A stretch of DNA of 64,000 nucleotides, from the NCBI RefSeq assembly GCF_004331455.1, contig NZ_SJJR01000006.1, positions 62,001-126,000 on the forward strand. Reading direction: 5' to 3'. A program made the translations under genes and the position numbers. The notes below the pieces were generated by a model. The model saw only the letters and a list, made by a program, of their open reading frames with translations, was not told the origin of the DNA and searched no databases. Origin of the DNA: Micromonospora zingiberis (GTDB lineage: Bacteria > Actinomycetota > Actinomycetes > Mycobacteriales > Micromonosporaceae). Shown here piece after piece: positions 54,019-63,598 of the stretch; positions within the stretch are counted from its first letter, which is position 1; every line of letters starts with the position of its first letter.

Positions 54019-54801
54019 TCATGGCGAAGTGGGGGGTGGGGTGGGGGTGGGGATTAGGGCGGTTAGGGCGTCTAGGGCTCGGGCTAGGCCGAAGTTGTAG
54101 GCGTGGTCGGGGTGGTAGGCGGTGTTGTGGGCGGCGCCCGCTGCGGCGCCGACCCGGACGGCGGTCGGGTACCGCCGTTCGTCGAGGATCTCGGCCAGCA
54201 GGGGGCCGTTCGCCGTCCACCACTGCTCGTCGGTCCAGGCGCTGGCCTGCCGGGCGGCCCGCGCCTCGGTTGCGGATCGGGCCGCGGCCCGGACGAAGTC
54301 GAGGACGAAGGTCAACGCGGCGTCCCGGGTCACGTCGTCCAGGCCGGTGTCGTCGAAGGCGCGCAGTTCGTACTCGTACTTGGCCATCAGGCCCGGCCCC
54401 AGCGGCGGCCGGCCGGTGGCGACCTCGGCGGCCCACGGATGGGCCGCGAAAAGTTCCCGGTTGTCGTGGGCCAGCGCGGCCACCCGGGTGCGCCACGGCT
54501 CGCCGGAACGGTCCGGTCGGGGCATGTCCGCGTAGAGCGCGTCCAGCATCAGGTCGAGCAGCTCGGCCTTGCCCGGCACGTACGTGTAGAGGGTCATCGG
54601 TGCCACGCCGACGGCGGTGGCGAGCGCCCGCATGGTCACCGCGTCCAACCCCTCGCCGTCGGCCAGCCCGATGGCGGCACGGACGATGTCGTCCAGCGAG
54701 CGGCCCTGGCGCGGGCCGCGACGCGGGCCGTCCTCGGTCCGACGCCAGAGCAGTCGCAGGGTGTGGGCGGGATCGCCGCCGCCGGTGCGGTGGGTGGTCA
54801 C
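54019..54801 (-). CDS. TetR/AcrR family regulator
   Basis: 260 residues. The helix-turn-helix spans about residues 36-80: SLDDIVRAAIGLADGEG, TMRALATAVGVAPMTLYTYV, PGKAELLDLM. The C-terminal ligand domain is helical and contains the WHG-like WAAEVATGRPP. GTG 54801 is chosen because it precedes THRTGGGDP, but its Shine-Dalgarno is abutting and the call is uncertain. It diverges from a VOC gene over an 84-base gap with a palindrome that covers promoter elements, so it probably represses both genes. Confidence 0.9.
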   Translation of the reverse strand: MTTHRTGGGDPAHTLRLLWRRTEDGPRRGPRQGRSLDDIVRAAIGLADGEGLDAVTMRALATAVGVAPMTLYTYVPGKAELLDLMLDALYADMPRPDRSGEPWRTRVAALAHDNRELFAAHPWAAEVATGRPPLGPGLMAKYEYELRAFDDTGLDDVTRDAALTFVLDFVRAAARSATEARAARQASAWTDEQWWTANGPLLAEILDERRYPTAVRVGAAAGAAHNTAYHPDHAYNFGLARALDALTALIPTPTPPPTSP

Positions 54802-54835
54802 CCTCCGATCTTCGCAGTTCAAATCGTCGTACGCA

Positions 54836-54853
54836 GTACGTTGTACAATGTAC
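54836..54853. promoter_or_regulatory. TetR-type palindromic operator with overlapping -10
   Basis: GTACG-TTGTACAA-TGTAC, with a perfect 8-bp core. TACAAT (54844-54849) inside it can serve as the -10 of the VOC gene. A neighbouring CGTACGCAGTACG adds further symmetry. Confidence 0.55.
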
Positions 54854-54885
54854 GGCGATGAGTTCCCCGCACTCAGGGAGGGCAC

Positions 54886-55284
54886 GTGCAGATCACCGGA
54901 TCGGCCATCTCGCTCAACGTTCAGGACGTGTCGGCCTCGGCCGAGTTCGTCAAGCGGCACTTCGGGTTCCGGGAGGAGATGGCCGCCGACGGGTTCGTGT
55001 CGCTGGCCCGTGACGGGGTGGGATTCAACCTGATCTTCCTTCGTACCGGGCTGGCCAGCCTCCAGCCGCCGAGCCTGAAGAACCAGCGCGCCGAGGGCGT
55101 GCTCGTCGCCTTCGTGGTGGACGACATCGACGCCGAGTACGCCCAGATCCAGGCCGCCGGTGTGCCGATCACCACAGCCATCCAGACCGAGCCGTGGGGG
55201 GAGCGCTTCTTCCAGGTCACCGACCCCAACGGGGTGATCGTGCAGTTGGTGCAGTGGATGCACGCCCCGGAGCAGGTCGGCTAG
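54886..55284 (+). CDS. VOC family (glyoxalase/bleomycin resistance) protein
   Basis: 132 residues with two beta-alpha-beta-beta-beta halves: ISLNVQDVSASAEFVKRHFGF and a C-terminal FQVTDPNGVIVQLVQW. Potential metal ligands include the final Glu/Gln region, but I cannot say whether metal is bound. The start is GTG at 54886, after GGGAGGG. Divergent from and probably controlled by the TetR gene. Substrate unknown; detoxification or drug binding is typical. Confidence 0.85.
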   Translation: MQITGSAISLNVQDVSASAEFVKRHFGFREEMAADGFVSLARDGVGFNLIFLRTGLASLQPPSLKNQRAEGVLVAFVVDDIDAEYAQIQAAGVPITTAIQTEPWGERFFQVTDPNGVIVQLVQWMHAPEQVG

Positions 55285-55301
55285 TGCGCTGAGGGCATGT
55301 C

Positions 55302-55336
55302 CCGGGCCCGGTGGGGTAGTTCCGCACCGGGCCCGG
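55302..55336 (+). terminator. Terminator of the VOC gene
   Basis: Perfect 12-bp stem CCGGGCCCGGTG/CACCGGGCCCGG with an 11-nt loop. Confidence 0.7.
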
Positions 55337-55522
55337 CAGCCCGCTCGCCGGCCGCCAGGTCTGGCGGTCCGCTCGCCGGTGACTCCAGTGGTCGGCGCCG
55401 GGCGTCGGCGGGCCGGTCAGCTGTGGGTGGTGGCCAACCGGTGGCCGCGCCGTTCCTGGTTCCGGCCGGTCCAGTACGCTCGTACTGCTTGAGCATGTGT
55501 CCCCCGAGAGGAGCGCCGGCCG

Positions 55523-56740
55523 ATGGCGAAGATCAAGGTAAACAACCCGGTCGTGGAGCTCGACGGCGACGAGATGACCCGGATCATCTGGAAGCAGATC
55601 CGCGAGCAGCTGATCCTGCCCTACCTCGACGTCGACCTGCACTACTACGACCTGTCGATTCAGCACCGTGACGCCACCGACGACCAGGTGACCGTCGACG
55701 CCGCGAACGCCATCTCCGAGCACGGCGTCGGCGTCAAGTGCGCCACCATCACCCCGGACGAGGCCCGGGTGGAGGAGTTCGGGCTGAAGAAGATGTGGCG
55801 GTCGCCGAACGGCACCATCCGCAACATCCTCGGCGGCGTCGTCTTCCGCGAGCCGATCATCATGTCCAACGTGCCGCGGCTGGTCCCCGGCTGGACCAAG
55901 CCGATCATCATCGGCCGGCACGCCCACGGCGACCAGTACCGCGCCACCGACTTCGTCGTTCCCGGCCCGGGTACGGTCACCATCACCTACACCCCGGCCG
56001 ACGGCTCGGACCCGGTCGAGATGGAGATCGCCAACTTCCCCGGCGGCGGCATCGCCATGGGCATGTACAACTACGACGACTCGATCCGGGACTTCGCCCG
56101 GGCGTCGTTCCGGTACGGCCTGAACCGTGGCTACCCGGTCTACATGTCGACCAAGAACACCATCCTCAAGGCGTACGACGGCCGGTTCAAGGACATCTTC
56201 GCCGAGGTGTTCGAGAACGAGTTCAAGGCGGAGTTCGACGCCGCCGGCCTCACCTACGAGCACCGGCTCATCGACGACATGGTCGCCGCCGCGCTCAAGT
56301 GGGAGGGCGGCTACGTCTGGGCGTGCAAGAACTACGACGGTGACGTGCAGTCCGACACCGTCGCGCAGGGCTTCGGCTCGCTCGGCCTGATGACCTCCGT
56401 GCTGCTCTCGCCCGACGGCCGTACCGTCGAGGCCGAGGCCGCCCACGGCACCGTCACCCGGCACTACCGGCAGTGGCAGAAGGGCGAGAAGACCTCGACC
56501 AACCCGATCGCCTCGATCTACGCCTGGACCCGGGGCCTGGCCCACCGGGGCAAGCTGGACGGCACCCCGGCGGTCACCGAGTTCGCCAACACCCTGGAGC
56601 AGGTCATCGTCGACACCGTCGAGGGTGGCCAGATGACCAAGGACCTCGCGCTGCTCATCTCGCGGGACGCCCCGTGGCTGACCACCGACGAGTTCATGAA
56701 CGCCCTCGACGAGAACCTGGCGCGTCGCCTCGCCGCCTGA
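55523..56740 (+). CDS. icd: NADP-dependent isocitrate dehydrogenase (homodimeric, eukaryotic-like type)
   Basis: 405 residues. [20 protein letters not shown], the substrate loop [19 protein letters not shown], and the [12 protein letters not shown] block characterise the roughly 45-kDa dimeric IDH. It differs from the 80-kDa monomeric type used by Streptomyces and Corynebacterium. It converts isocitrate to 2-oxoglutarate. The start is ATG at 55523, with GAGAGGAG upstream. With sucCD and mdh it makes this region rich in TCA genes. Confidence 0.96.
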   Translation: MAKIKVNNPVVELDGDEMTRIIWKQIREQLILPYLDVDLHYYDLSIQHRDATDDQVTVDAANAISEHGVGVKCATITPDEARVEEFGLKKMWRSPNGTIRNILGGVVFREPIIMSNVPRLVPGWTKPIIIGRHAHGDQYRATDFVVPGPGTVTITYTPADGSDPVEMEIANFPGGGIAMGMYNYDDSIRDFARASFRYGLNRGYPVYMSTKNTILKAYDGRFKDIFAEVFENEFKAEFDAAGLTYEHRLIDDMVAAALKWEGGYVWACKNYDGDVQSDTVAQGFGSLGLMTSVLLSPDGRTVEAEAAHGTVTRHYRQWQKGEKTSTNPIASIYAWTRGLAHRGKLDGTPAVTEFANTLEQVIVDTVEGGQMTKDLALLISRDAPWLTTDEFMNALDENLARRLAA

Positions 56741-56755
56741 GTCCCGTCAGCAGCC

Positions 56756-56793
56756 ACCGAGCCCGCCGGCCACCATGGCCCGGCGGGCTCGGT
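56756..56793 (+). terminator. Terminator of icd
   Basis: Perfect 14-bp stem ACCGAGCCCGCCGG/CCGGCGGGCTCGGT with a 10-nt loop, 15 bases after the stop. Confidence 0.78.
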
Positions 56794-57105
56794 GCTTCCC
56801 GGCGCACCCCGCGTGTCGTACGAAGCCACGCCAGCCAGCGTCACCTGCCCCGGCGCGCCTCGTTGACCTGGGTGGACGAGATGCCAGTCCCGTCCTTGGA
56901 AGGTTGACCGTGACCGCCGTCGCGGTACGAGTGCCCAGCAGCCAGCCTTCCCGGCTGTCGAGCACAGCCAGCCGTCCCTTCCCCGCGGGGGGCCCTGTCC
57001 CGGGCCCCCCGCGCCCTGCTGTCTGGTCCCCGGAATCCTCTTCCCGGGGCTGCTGCCACGCCACCGAAACCTTCCGCCCTCCGGTCGGAGGGACCGCCCA
57101 CCGCG

Positions 57106-57215
57106 CCCTTTGCTCTGCTTCAACCCACGCATTACCTGGCCGATAGCAGCCGGACGCCGCCCGGGCGGTGCGGCGCCGGCTGAAACCGTTGCGTCAGTTG
57201 AAGCAGAGCAAAGGG
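57106..57215. repeat. Long-spaced inverted repeat CCCTTTGCTCTGCTTCAAC
   Basis: Perfect 19-bp arms at 57106-57124 and 57197-57215 with a 72-nt spacer; the inner flanks continue with partial pairing (ACGCA against TGCGT). It is unlike the GATC-ended family. Confidence 0.75.
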
Positions 57216-57277
57216 GCGCACGGTCAGGGGTACGGCCGGCGCGGTCCGGGACGGCTGGAGGAGGGGTGGGGTGGGGG

Positions 57278-58387
57278 TCAGGCGGCGCGGAGGAGGGCGA
57301 CGGCGCGTTCCGGGGCGATGTCGTTGATGAAGACACCCATCCCGGACTCCGACCCGGCCAGGTACTTCAGTTTGTCGGCCGCCCGCCGGATGCTGAACAA
57401 CTGCAGGTGCAGATGGCCCAGTTCGCGGTCGATGCGTACCGGAGCCTGGTGCCAGGCGGCGATGTACGGCATCGGGCTGTCGAACAGCCCGTCGAAGCGC
57501 CGCAGCAGGTCCAGGTAGAGCGGGCCGAAGGCGTCCCGTTCGGCCGCGGTCAACGCCGGGATGTCCGGCACCGCTCGGTGCGGCGCGACGTGCACCTCGA
57601 ACGGCCACCGGGCGGCTGCCGGGACGTACGCCGTCCAGTGTTCGTTGGTCGCCACCACTCGGTCGCCGGTGGCGCGTTCGGCGGCGAGCACGTCGGCGTA
57701 GAGATTGCGACCGCCGGTGCGCTCCGCGTGCCGTCGGGCCGCGGCCAGCAGGGACCGGGTACGCGGCGGAAGGAACGGGTACGCGTAGATCTGCCCGTGC
57801 GGATGGTGCAGGGTCACGCCGATCTCCACGCCCCGGTTCTCGAAGCAGAAGACCTGCTCGACCCCGGCCAGACCGCCGAGGACCTCGGTCCGGTCGGCGA
57901 GCGCGTCGAGCACGGTGCGTACCCGGTGCGGCGGCAGGCCGGCGAAGCTGGCGTGGTGGTCGTCGCTGAAGCAGACCACCTCGCAGCGGCCGAGCCCGGG
58001 CCGGACCGGCGTGAACGGGGTGATCTCGGCCGGTTCCTCGACCACCCGCTCACTGAACGCCGGAAACCGGTTCTCGAAGACCGCGACGGCGTAGTCCGGC
58101 GCCGGGATCTCGCTGAGCCGGTCAGCGGTCGAGGGGCAGAGCGGACACTGGTCGGCCGGTGGCAGGAAGGTGCGGGTCTGTCGGTGCACGGCCAGCGCCA
58201 CCCACTCGTCGGTGAGCGGGTCGTAGCGCAACTGGGAGGCGGGCGGGGGAGGCGGCAGTTCGCGCCGGTCCGGCTGGTCCCGCACGACGTCGTCGCGCTC
58301 GTCGAAGTAGATCAGCTCACGACCGTCGGCCAGAGTGAGCGCCGTACGCCTCATCGCGGCGACCGGCCGGGGCGCAGCATCAACCAT
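57278..58387 (-). CDS. galT: Galactose-1-phosphate uridylyltransferase
   Basis: 369 residues. The nucleophile motif HPHGQ is at 195-199, with the uridylylated His197 expected. CPLC (81-84) contributes to the structural metal site. FENRFPAF and the C-terminal HLHLQLFSIRR block are family marks. It converts galactose-1-phosphate and UDP-glucose to glucose-1-phosphate and UDP-galactose. The start is ATG at 58387, 19 bases from the stop of the APS-kinase gene, so the two are probably co-transcribed. No galK or galE is nearby. Confidence 0.93.
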   Translation of the reverse strand: MVDAAPRPVAAMRRTALTLADGRELIYFDERDDVVRDQPDRRELPPPPPASQLRYDPLTDEWVALAVHRQTRTFLPPADQCPLCPSTADRLSEIPAPDYAVAVFENRFPAFSERVVEEPAEITPFTPVRPGLGRCEVVCFSDDHHASFAGLPPHRVRTVLDALADRTEVLGGLAGVEQVFCFENRGVEIGVTLHHPHGQIYAYPFLPPRTRSLLAAARRHAERTGGRNLYADVLAAERATGDRVVATNEHWTAYVPAAARWPFEVHVAPHRAVPDIPALTAAERDAFGPLYLDLLRRFDGLFDSPMPYIAAWHQAPVRIDRELGHLHLQLFSIRRAADKLKYLAGSESGMGVFINDIAPERAVALLRAA

Positions 58388-58406
58388 CGGAAGGACGGCT
58401 CCCTCA

Positions 58407-59936
58407 TCAGAGCGACGGTAGACGCGGCTCGACCCAGCCGGTCTCGGTCAGGTGGTGCAACACGCTCTGGACCGCCTCGTCCACGTCGAGGTCACTGGTG
58501 TCGATCACCAGGTCCGCGTCGGTGGGCTCCTCGTACGGATCGTCGATGCCGGTCATCCCGGTGAGCAGCCCGGCCCGCGCCCGCGCGTACAGGCCCTTGC
58601 GGTCGCGACGCTCGCAGACCTCCAGCGGCGTGGCGACATGCACCAGCACGAACCCGGCGCCCGCTGCCGTGGCCATCTCCCGGGCCGTCGCCCGCGCCTG
58701 CGCGTACGGAGCGATCGGGCAGCAGATGCCGATGCCCCGGTGCCGGGCGATCTCGGCGGCCACCCAGCCGATCCGGCGTACGTTGGTGTCCCGGTCGGCC
58801 TTGCTGAAGCCCAGCCCGGCCGTCAGTTCGCGGCGCACCACGTCGCCGTCGAGCAGCGTGATGGTCCGCTCGCCCTGCTCGCGGAGCGCGTCGGCGAGGC
58901 CCCGGGCGATCGTCGACTTGCCCGAACCGGACAGCCCGGTGAGGAAGACCACCAGACCCCGGTGCCGTCGGGGTGGCCGAGCCCGGCTCAGCTCCTTCGC
59001 CACCGCCGGGGGCGTGTGCCACTCGGGCAGCGGGAAGCCCCGGTCCAGCAGATCCTCGATCTCGTCGTGGGTCAGGGCGAGACGCCGGTTGCGCGGCGGG
59101 ATGTCCTCGCGCCAGCGCCACTGGCCGTCCCGGTTGTCGTACGCCAACTCGCGCGGCACCAGCACCCGCAGCCCGGCCCCGGAGAGCATCTCGCCGGTGG
59201 AGAGCAGATGGGTGACGCCGTACGCGGCGGAGACCCGGGCCCGCAGCAGGGCGTCGCCGATCTCGTCCCGACGACGGGCCAGCGGCACGGCGACCAGGGT
59301 CGCCGGTGGCATCCGATCGCGGGCGGCGAAGACGCTGCGCACCAGCGCCTCCGGCGGCATCCCGCCGGTGCCGTCCTCACCGACCGGGATCATGATGAGC
59401 AGGTGCGCGCTGAGCGTACGCACGGCGTGCGCGATCTGGGCCAGCTGCGGCCGGTGCAACGGCCGGTCGGCGACGACACCGAGGACCCGTCCGGGGGGCA
59501 GCAACCCACGGATCTCCTCGGGGGTACGCCGCAACCGCTGGAACGGCCCGCGCCCGCCGTCACCGAGCCGGCGTACGCTGCCGCCGACCCCGGCCACCCC
59601 GTCGCGTACCTGCCAGGTGTCGGCGACCTCCAGGGCCGCCATCGGCGCGCCCTCGCCGTCGGTGAGCACCAGCGTGCGCCGGTTGGGGTCGGTCAGGTCG
59701 ACGTCGCGCAGCAGGGCGGTCGGCACCTGGAGGGTGACCGCGACCGGCCACGGCGTGCCATCGACGAGTCTGCCCCGGCGGCTGACCGACACCAGGTCGG
59801 CCCGGGTCAGGAAGCCGGTCAACGGCGCGTACGCACCCGTCAACAGCAGCTCCAGATCCGCGAGCTCGCCGGGACGCGGCGTGTACGCCGGTGCGTCCCG
59901 CAGCACCTCGTCGGGCAGCACCCACCCGTTGCTCAT
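58407..59936 (-). CDS. APS kinase fused to a degenerate ATP-sulfurylase-like domain
   Basis: 509 residues. The C-terminal 190 residues are an APS kinase with P-loop GLSGSGKST (334-342), GFSKADRDTNVRRIGWVA and the lid ARARAGLLTGMTGIDDPYEEP. The N-terminal 310 residues follow the ATP sulfurylase fold (LTGAYAPLTGFLTRADL). However, the usual QxRNPxHxxH site is replaced by VVADRPLHRPQ (155-164), and the GRDxAG element by STGEMLSG. So the kinase looks active while the sulfurylase half does not. Start is ATG at 59936. It may supply PAPS for sulfation, but no sulfotransferase is in view. Confidence 0.85.
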   Translation of the reverse strand: MSNGWVLPDEVLRDAPAYTPRPGELADLELLLTGAYAPLTGFLTRADLVSVSRRGRLVDGTPWPVAVTLQVPTALLRDVDLTDPNRRTLVLTDGEGAPMAALEVADTWQVRDGVAGVGGSVRRLGDGGRGPFQRLRRTPEEIRGLLPPGRVLGVVADRPLHRPQLAQIAHAVRTLSAHLLIMIPVGEDGTGGMPPEALVRSVFAARDRMPPATLVAVPLARRRDEIGDALLRARVSAAYGVTHLLSTGEMLSGAGLRVLVPRELAYDNRDGQWRWREDIPPRNRRLALTHDEIEDLLDRGFPLPEWHTPPAVAKELSRARPPRRHRGLVVFLTGLSGSGKSTIARGLADALREQGERTITLLDGDVVRRELTAGLGFSKADRDTNVRRIGWVAAEIARHRGIGICCPIAPYAQARATAREMATAAGAGFVLVHVATPLEVCERRDRKGLYARARAGLLTGMTGIDDPYEEPTDADLVIDTSDLDVDEAVQSVLHHLTETGWVEPRLPSL

Positions 59937-60024
59937 CAGACCCCCAACTCCGGCGACCGGCACACAGTTTCGCAGCCGCCCGCCAATCGGTCGAGAGCAC
60001 CACTGCCGTGGGGGCCGAGTGGGG

Positions 60025-61596
60025 TTACGAAAGCCGTACCGCTTGCGGCCTGGCCAGGCCCAGCCGGCGGCGGACGGCACGCGCCAACCGCCGCCACCCG
60101 CCGGGCCGGGGCTGCGGCGGCTTGGCGGGCGCCTTCTTCTTCCGCTTGTCGACCACCACCGGCCGGGCACCGTCGGCGGCGCAGGACACCGCCAGCGGCA
60201 GCTTCGCGTCGAGGGTCCACCCGCAGCCGCTGATCCGGGCCTTGAGAATCCACTCGCCCTGGGTACGTCCACCGTTCAGGGTGCCGAAGTCGACCATGGC
60301 CGTGCCCCGGTAGCGCAACTGCAGCTCGCCTGCGGGCCCGACGACACGATCCACTTCGAAGTGCACCGGCAGGAAGAACTCGTCGTGCTGCGTGTCGTGC
60401 CGGGCGATCACGTCGAGGCGGGCTCTGCCCAGCTCGGCGGTGCAGTCGAGCAACTCGGCGGGCACGTCGTCGATCGGCACCACGAGCCGGTACCGCCCGT
60501 CGCTCGGGGCGTACGACACGGGCTGATCGTTGCTGTGGAGCTGGCCGCTGAGCATGAGGGTCAACGTCAGGCCGGTCAGCTCGTACGCCTTCAGGCGGGC
60601 CTTGGCGCGGATGCCCGCGTCCCACTCGGCCAACCGGAGCAGGTCCTCGACCCGGCCCTCGGCGACCAGGCCGGCGACGGTGCGCTCGACAGCCGGCAGG
60701 CGACCTGCCACCGCCGGCGTGAACCGCTCCTCGACGGTCTTCTGCACCTCCGCGGCGACCTGATCGACCCAGTCACGGGGGGCGTTGAGCAGCCGGGCGC
60801 CGCGCAACCGGCGGATCATCTCACTGCGCAGCCACCGCCGGTGCAGCTTGTCGCGCAGCGGTCCCGGCTCGGTGTGCGTGTCGACGATGTCGAGTACCTC
60901 GCGCAGGCTGCTGTAGTACCCGGCCGGCTCCATCCGGCTGGCGGTGAGATTGCCGCCGTCCGGCCGCCGGGCATGGTGGTAGCAGGTGTAGTCGGACAGC
61001 ACGCAGGTGCGCTTGGAGAGCAGGTACGCGCGGGCGACCAGGTGATGGTCCTCCAACCGCTTGCGGTGCTCCTCGGGAAAGCGCAGGTCGTGTTCCAGCA
61101 GGAACGCGCGGCGGAACATCTTGTGGCAGGTGAGGCTCTCGATCAGCGGCGAATCGTCCAGCCTGGCGTCGGGGCGGTTGACCCGGAACAGCTCGCGGGG
61201 CACCGCCCGGCCGTGCCCGGTCATCTTGCCGATGGCGATGTCCGCGCCGTTGGCCACCGCGTAGCCGTACAGCCGCGCCAGGGCCTCGTCGGCGAGCCAG
61301 TCGTCGTCGTCGACGAACTGGACGTACTCACCGCGAGCCCGGGCGAGACCCAGGTTGCGGGGGCGCGACGGCCAGCCGGAGTGCTCAGCCCGCAGCACCT
61401 CGACGTGCGGGTGGGCGGCGGCCCACTCCGCCAGCCGGGCCGGTGTGTCGTCGGTCGACCCGTCGTCGACGACGATCACCTCGAACTCCGTCGCCGGCAT
61501 CGACTGGCGCAGCAGCGAGTCGAAGAGCTGCTGGAGGTGCTCGCCCGAGTTGTAGGTCGGGACCACCACACTTACCTTGAGCAGGCCAGTCGTCAT
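60025..61596 (-). CDS. Family 2 glycosyltransferase
   Basis: 523 residues. The N-terminal GT-A domain has VSVVVPTYNSGEHLQQL, VIVVDDGSTDDT and the DXD-type FVDDDDWLADEAL. A central helical region (about residues 200-310) and a C-terminal beta domain follow. The tail is basic and Pro/Lys-rich (KRKKKAPAKPPQPRPGGWRR). No membrane segment is seen. It resembles GT2 enzymes of teichoic-acid-like polymer or exopolysaccharide synthesis; acceptor unknown. Start is ATG at 61596. Confidence 0.88.
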   Translation of the reverse strand: MTTGLLKVSVVVPTYNSGEHLQQLFDSLLRQSMPATEFEVIVVDDGSTDDTPARLAEWAAAHPHVEVLRAEHSGWPSRPRNLGLARARGEYVQFVDDDDWLADEALARLYGYAVANGADIAIGKMTGHGRAVPRELFRVNRPDARLDDSPLIESLTCHKMFRRAFLLEHDLRFPEEHRKRLEDHHLVARAYLLSKRTCVLSDYTCYHHARRPDGGNLTASRMEPAGYYSSLREVLDIVDTHTEPGPLRDKLHRRWLRSEMIRRLRGARLLNAPRDWVDQVAAEVQKTVEERFTPAVAGRLPAVERTVAGLVAEGRVEDLLRLAEWDAGIRAKARLKAYELTGLTLTLMLSGQLHSNDQPVSYAPSDGRYRLVVPIDDVPAELLDCTAELGRARLDVIARHDTQHDEFFLPVHFEVDRVVGPAGELQLRYRGTAMVDFGTLNGGRTQGEWILKARISGCGWTLDAKLPLAVSCAADGARPVVVDKRKKKAPAKPPQPRPGGWRRLARAVRRRLGLARPQAVRLS

Positions 61597-61797
61597 GGCT
61601 TTGCACTACCCATCGTGCCGTCGGGAGAACGGATGGTGGGCTCCAGTGTGTACCAAACATTCGATCTTCGGGGCCCGGGGTACGCCCACGGCGAGTCGTG
61701 AAAACCCAGGTCGCCTTCGCTCCTTAGGGGGCGGATGGCGGGCAGGATCAGGGAAATCCAGGGCGCGTGCCGGACGGACGGCGTTGCCCACCGTCTC

Positions 61798-61803
61798 TAG
61801 GCT
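61798..61803 (+). promoter_or_regulatory. -10 element of the ABC exporter operon (leaderless type)
   Basis: TAGGCT ends six bases before the GTG at 61810. Confidence 0.45.
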
Positions 61804-61809
61804 GTCGCC

Positions 61810-62724
61810 GTGACACTGATCGCAACCGAGTCGTTGACCAAGGTCTACGGGGGTGGGGTCACCGCGCTGTCCGAGCTGACGGTCGCGGTCGAGCCGGGAA
61901 TCGTCGGTCTGGTCGGCGCCAATGGCGCCGGCAAATCGACCCTGATCAAGATCCTGCTCGGCCTGCTCACCCCGACCCGTGGCCGGGTCCGGGTGCTGGG
62001 CCTGGACCCGACCACCGACCCGGCGGCGGTCCGCGCCCGGGTCGGTTACATGCCGGAGCACGACTGCCTGCCACCCGACCTGTCCGCCGCCGAACTGGTC
62101 ACCCATCTGGGGCGGATCAGCGGCCTACCGCGCACCGTCGCCCGGGAACGGGCCTCCGAGGCGTTGCGGCACGTGGGACTGCACGAGGAGCGCCATCGTC
62201 CGGTGGGTGGCTACTCCACCGGCATGAAGCAGCGGGTCAAGCTCGCCCAGGCGCTGGTGCACGATCCCGACCTGCTGCTGCTCGACGAACCCACGAACGG
62301 CCTCGACCCGGCCGGCCGGGACGCCATGCTGGCCCTGGTGCACCGGATCGGCACCGAGTTCGGCATCTCCGTACTGGTCTGCTCGCACCTGCTCGGCGAG
62401 GTCGAGCGGATCTGCGACACCCTGGTCGCCATCGACGGCGGGCGGCTGCTGCGCGCCGACCACATCGCCGCGATGACCTCGGCCACCGACGTGCTCGCCG
62501 TCGAGGTCAGCGAGGGCACCGAGGCGCTGGCCGCCCGGCTGGCCGCGCTCGACCTGCCGGTGAGCCGGGAGGGACGGCTGCTGCTCGTCCCGCTCGCCGA
62601 CCAGCAGACGTACGACCTGATCATCGGCGCGGTCGCCGACCTGGACCTGCCGTTGCACCGGCTGGACCAGCGCCGGCACCGGGTGGCCGAGCTTTTCGCC
62701 CGGAGGGAGGGCAGTCATGTCTGA
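61810..62724 (+). CDS. ABC transporter ATPase (exporter type)
   Basis: 304 residues. Walker A GANGAGKST (36-44), signature YSTGMKQR, Walker B LLLLDEPTNGLDP, and the H-loop region VCSHLLGEVER. CcmA/NatA-like with a C-terminal regulatory segment. It overlaps the permease gene by eight bases, and a second ATPase follows the permease, so the operon probably encodes a heteromeric exporter. Substrate unknown. Confidence 0.93.
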   Translation: MTLIATESLTKVYGGGVTALSELTVAVEPGIVGLVGANGAGKSTLIKILLGLLTPTRGRVRVLGLDPTTDPAAVRARVGYMPEHDCLPPDLSAAELVTHLGRISGLPRTVARERASEALRHVGLHEERHRPVGGYSTGMKQRVKLAQALVHDPDLLLLDEPTNGLDPAGRDAMLALVHRIGTEFGISVLVCSHLLGEVERICDTLVAIDGGRLLRADHIAAMTSATDVLAVEVSEGTEALAARLAALDLPVSREGRLLLVPLADQQTYDLIIGAVADLDLPLHRLDQRRHRVAELFARREGSHV

Positions 62725-63594
62725 ACCGACGGGCGTCATCCACGACATCGGCTACCAGCGCTACACCGGACTGCGCCTCGGCCGCCGGCACGTCTTCGGC
62801 GCGCTGTACCTGCACGGCGTACGGACCGCCTTCGGGTTGGGCCGCAGCGCCAAGGCGAAGATCTTCCCCTGGCTGGTGGTCGGCATCGTCATCATGGTGG
62901 CCGCCGCGGTGACCGCGATCAGCAGCCAGATCGGCGAATCGATCATGACGTACGCCCAGTTCGCCGACGCGATGAGCTGGCTGGTCATCTTCTTCGTCGC
63001 GGTGGCCGCGCCCGAACTGGTCTCCCGCGACCTGCGCAGCGGGGTGCTCCCGCTGTACTTCTCCCGGCCGTTGCCGCACGCCGACTATCCGCTGGCCAAG
63101 CTCCTCGCGCTGGTCACCGCGCTCTGGCTGCTGCTCGGCGCCCCGCAGTTGGTGATGTTCCTCGGCGGCGCGTTCACCGCCGACGGGATGCGCGCGGTCT
63201 GGGACGAGGTGCTGGACCTGCTGCCCGGCCTGCTCTACGCCGGGCTGTGGGCGGTGGTCTTCGCCGCGGTGGGTTTGCTGGTCGCCTCGCTGACCGGCAA
63301 GCGGGCCTTCGCCGCCGGCGGCATCGTGGCCGTCTTCCTGATGACCACGCCGATCGTCGGCGTGCTGTCGATCCTGCCGTCGCAGACCGCGAACCAGTTG
63401 GCCGGTCTCGCCTCACCGTCGACTCTGGTGCAGGGGATCGGCGTCTGGACGATGCGCGACCAGCTGATCACCAGCCCGGAGGCGGCTGGTCCCGACATCG
63501 GCGCCTTCGGCCCGGCGTACGCGCTGGCCGCCGTCGCGCTCGTCGCGGCCTGCGTCGCCCTGCTGCTCGCCCGCTACCGGAAGGTGGCCGCCCG

Positions 63595-63598
<4 letters not shown>
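62717..63598 (+). CDS. ABC transporter permease (ABC-2 type)
   Basis: 293 residues with about six hydrophobic segments (IFPWLVVGIVIMVAAAVTAI, MSWLVIFFVAVAAPELVS and others). The cytosolic SRDLRSGVLPLYFSRPLP is typical of ABC-2 permeases. The start ATG at 62717 overlaps the ATPase stop; the end overlaps the next ATPase gene in ATGA. Confidence 0.9.

Larger units (their letters stand above)
56741..57277. other. Gene-free region rich in stem-loops
   Basis: 537 bases between convergent icd and galT. No frame shows family likeness or a ribosome-binding site. It contains the icd terminator, a 12-bp hairpin CGCGGGGGGCCC (56984-57013), and the 19-bp inverted repeat at 57106-57215. Non-coding RNA or a decayed repeat is possible. 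Confidence 0.5.

Noticed and set aside
56775..57146. 123-codon plus-strand ORF after icd
   Set aside because: It starts inside the icd terminator, runs through strong hairpins, and has no ribosome-binding site or family similarity.
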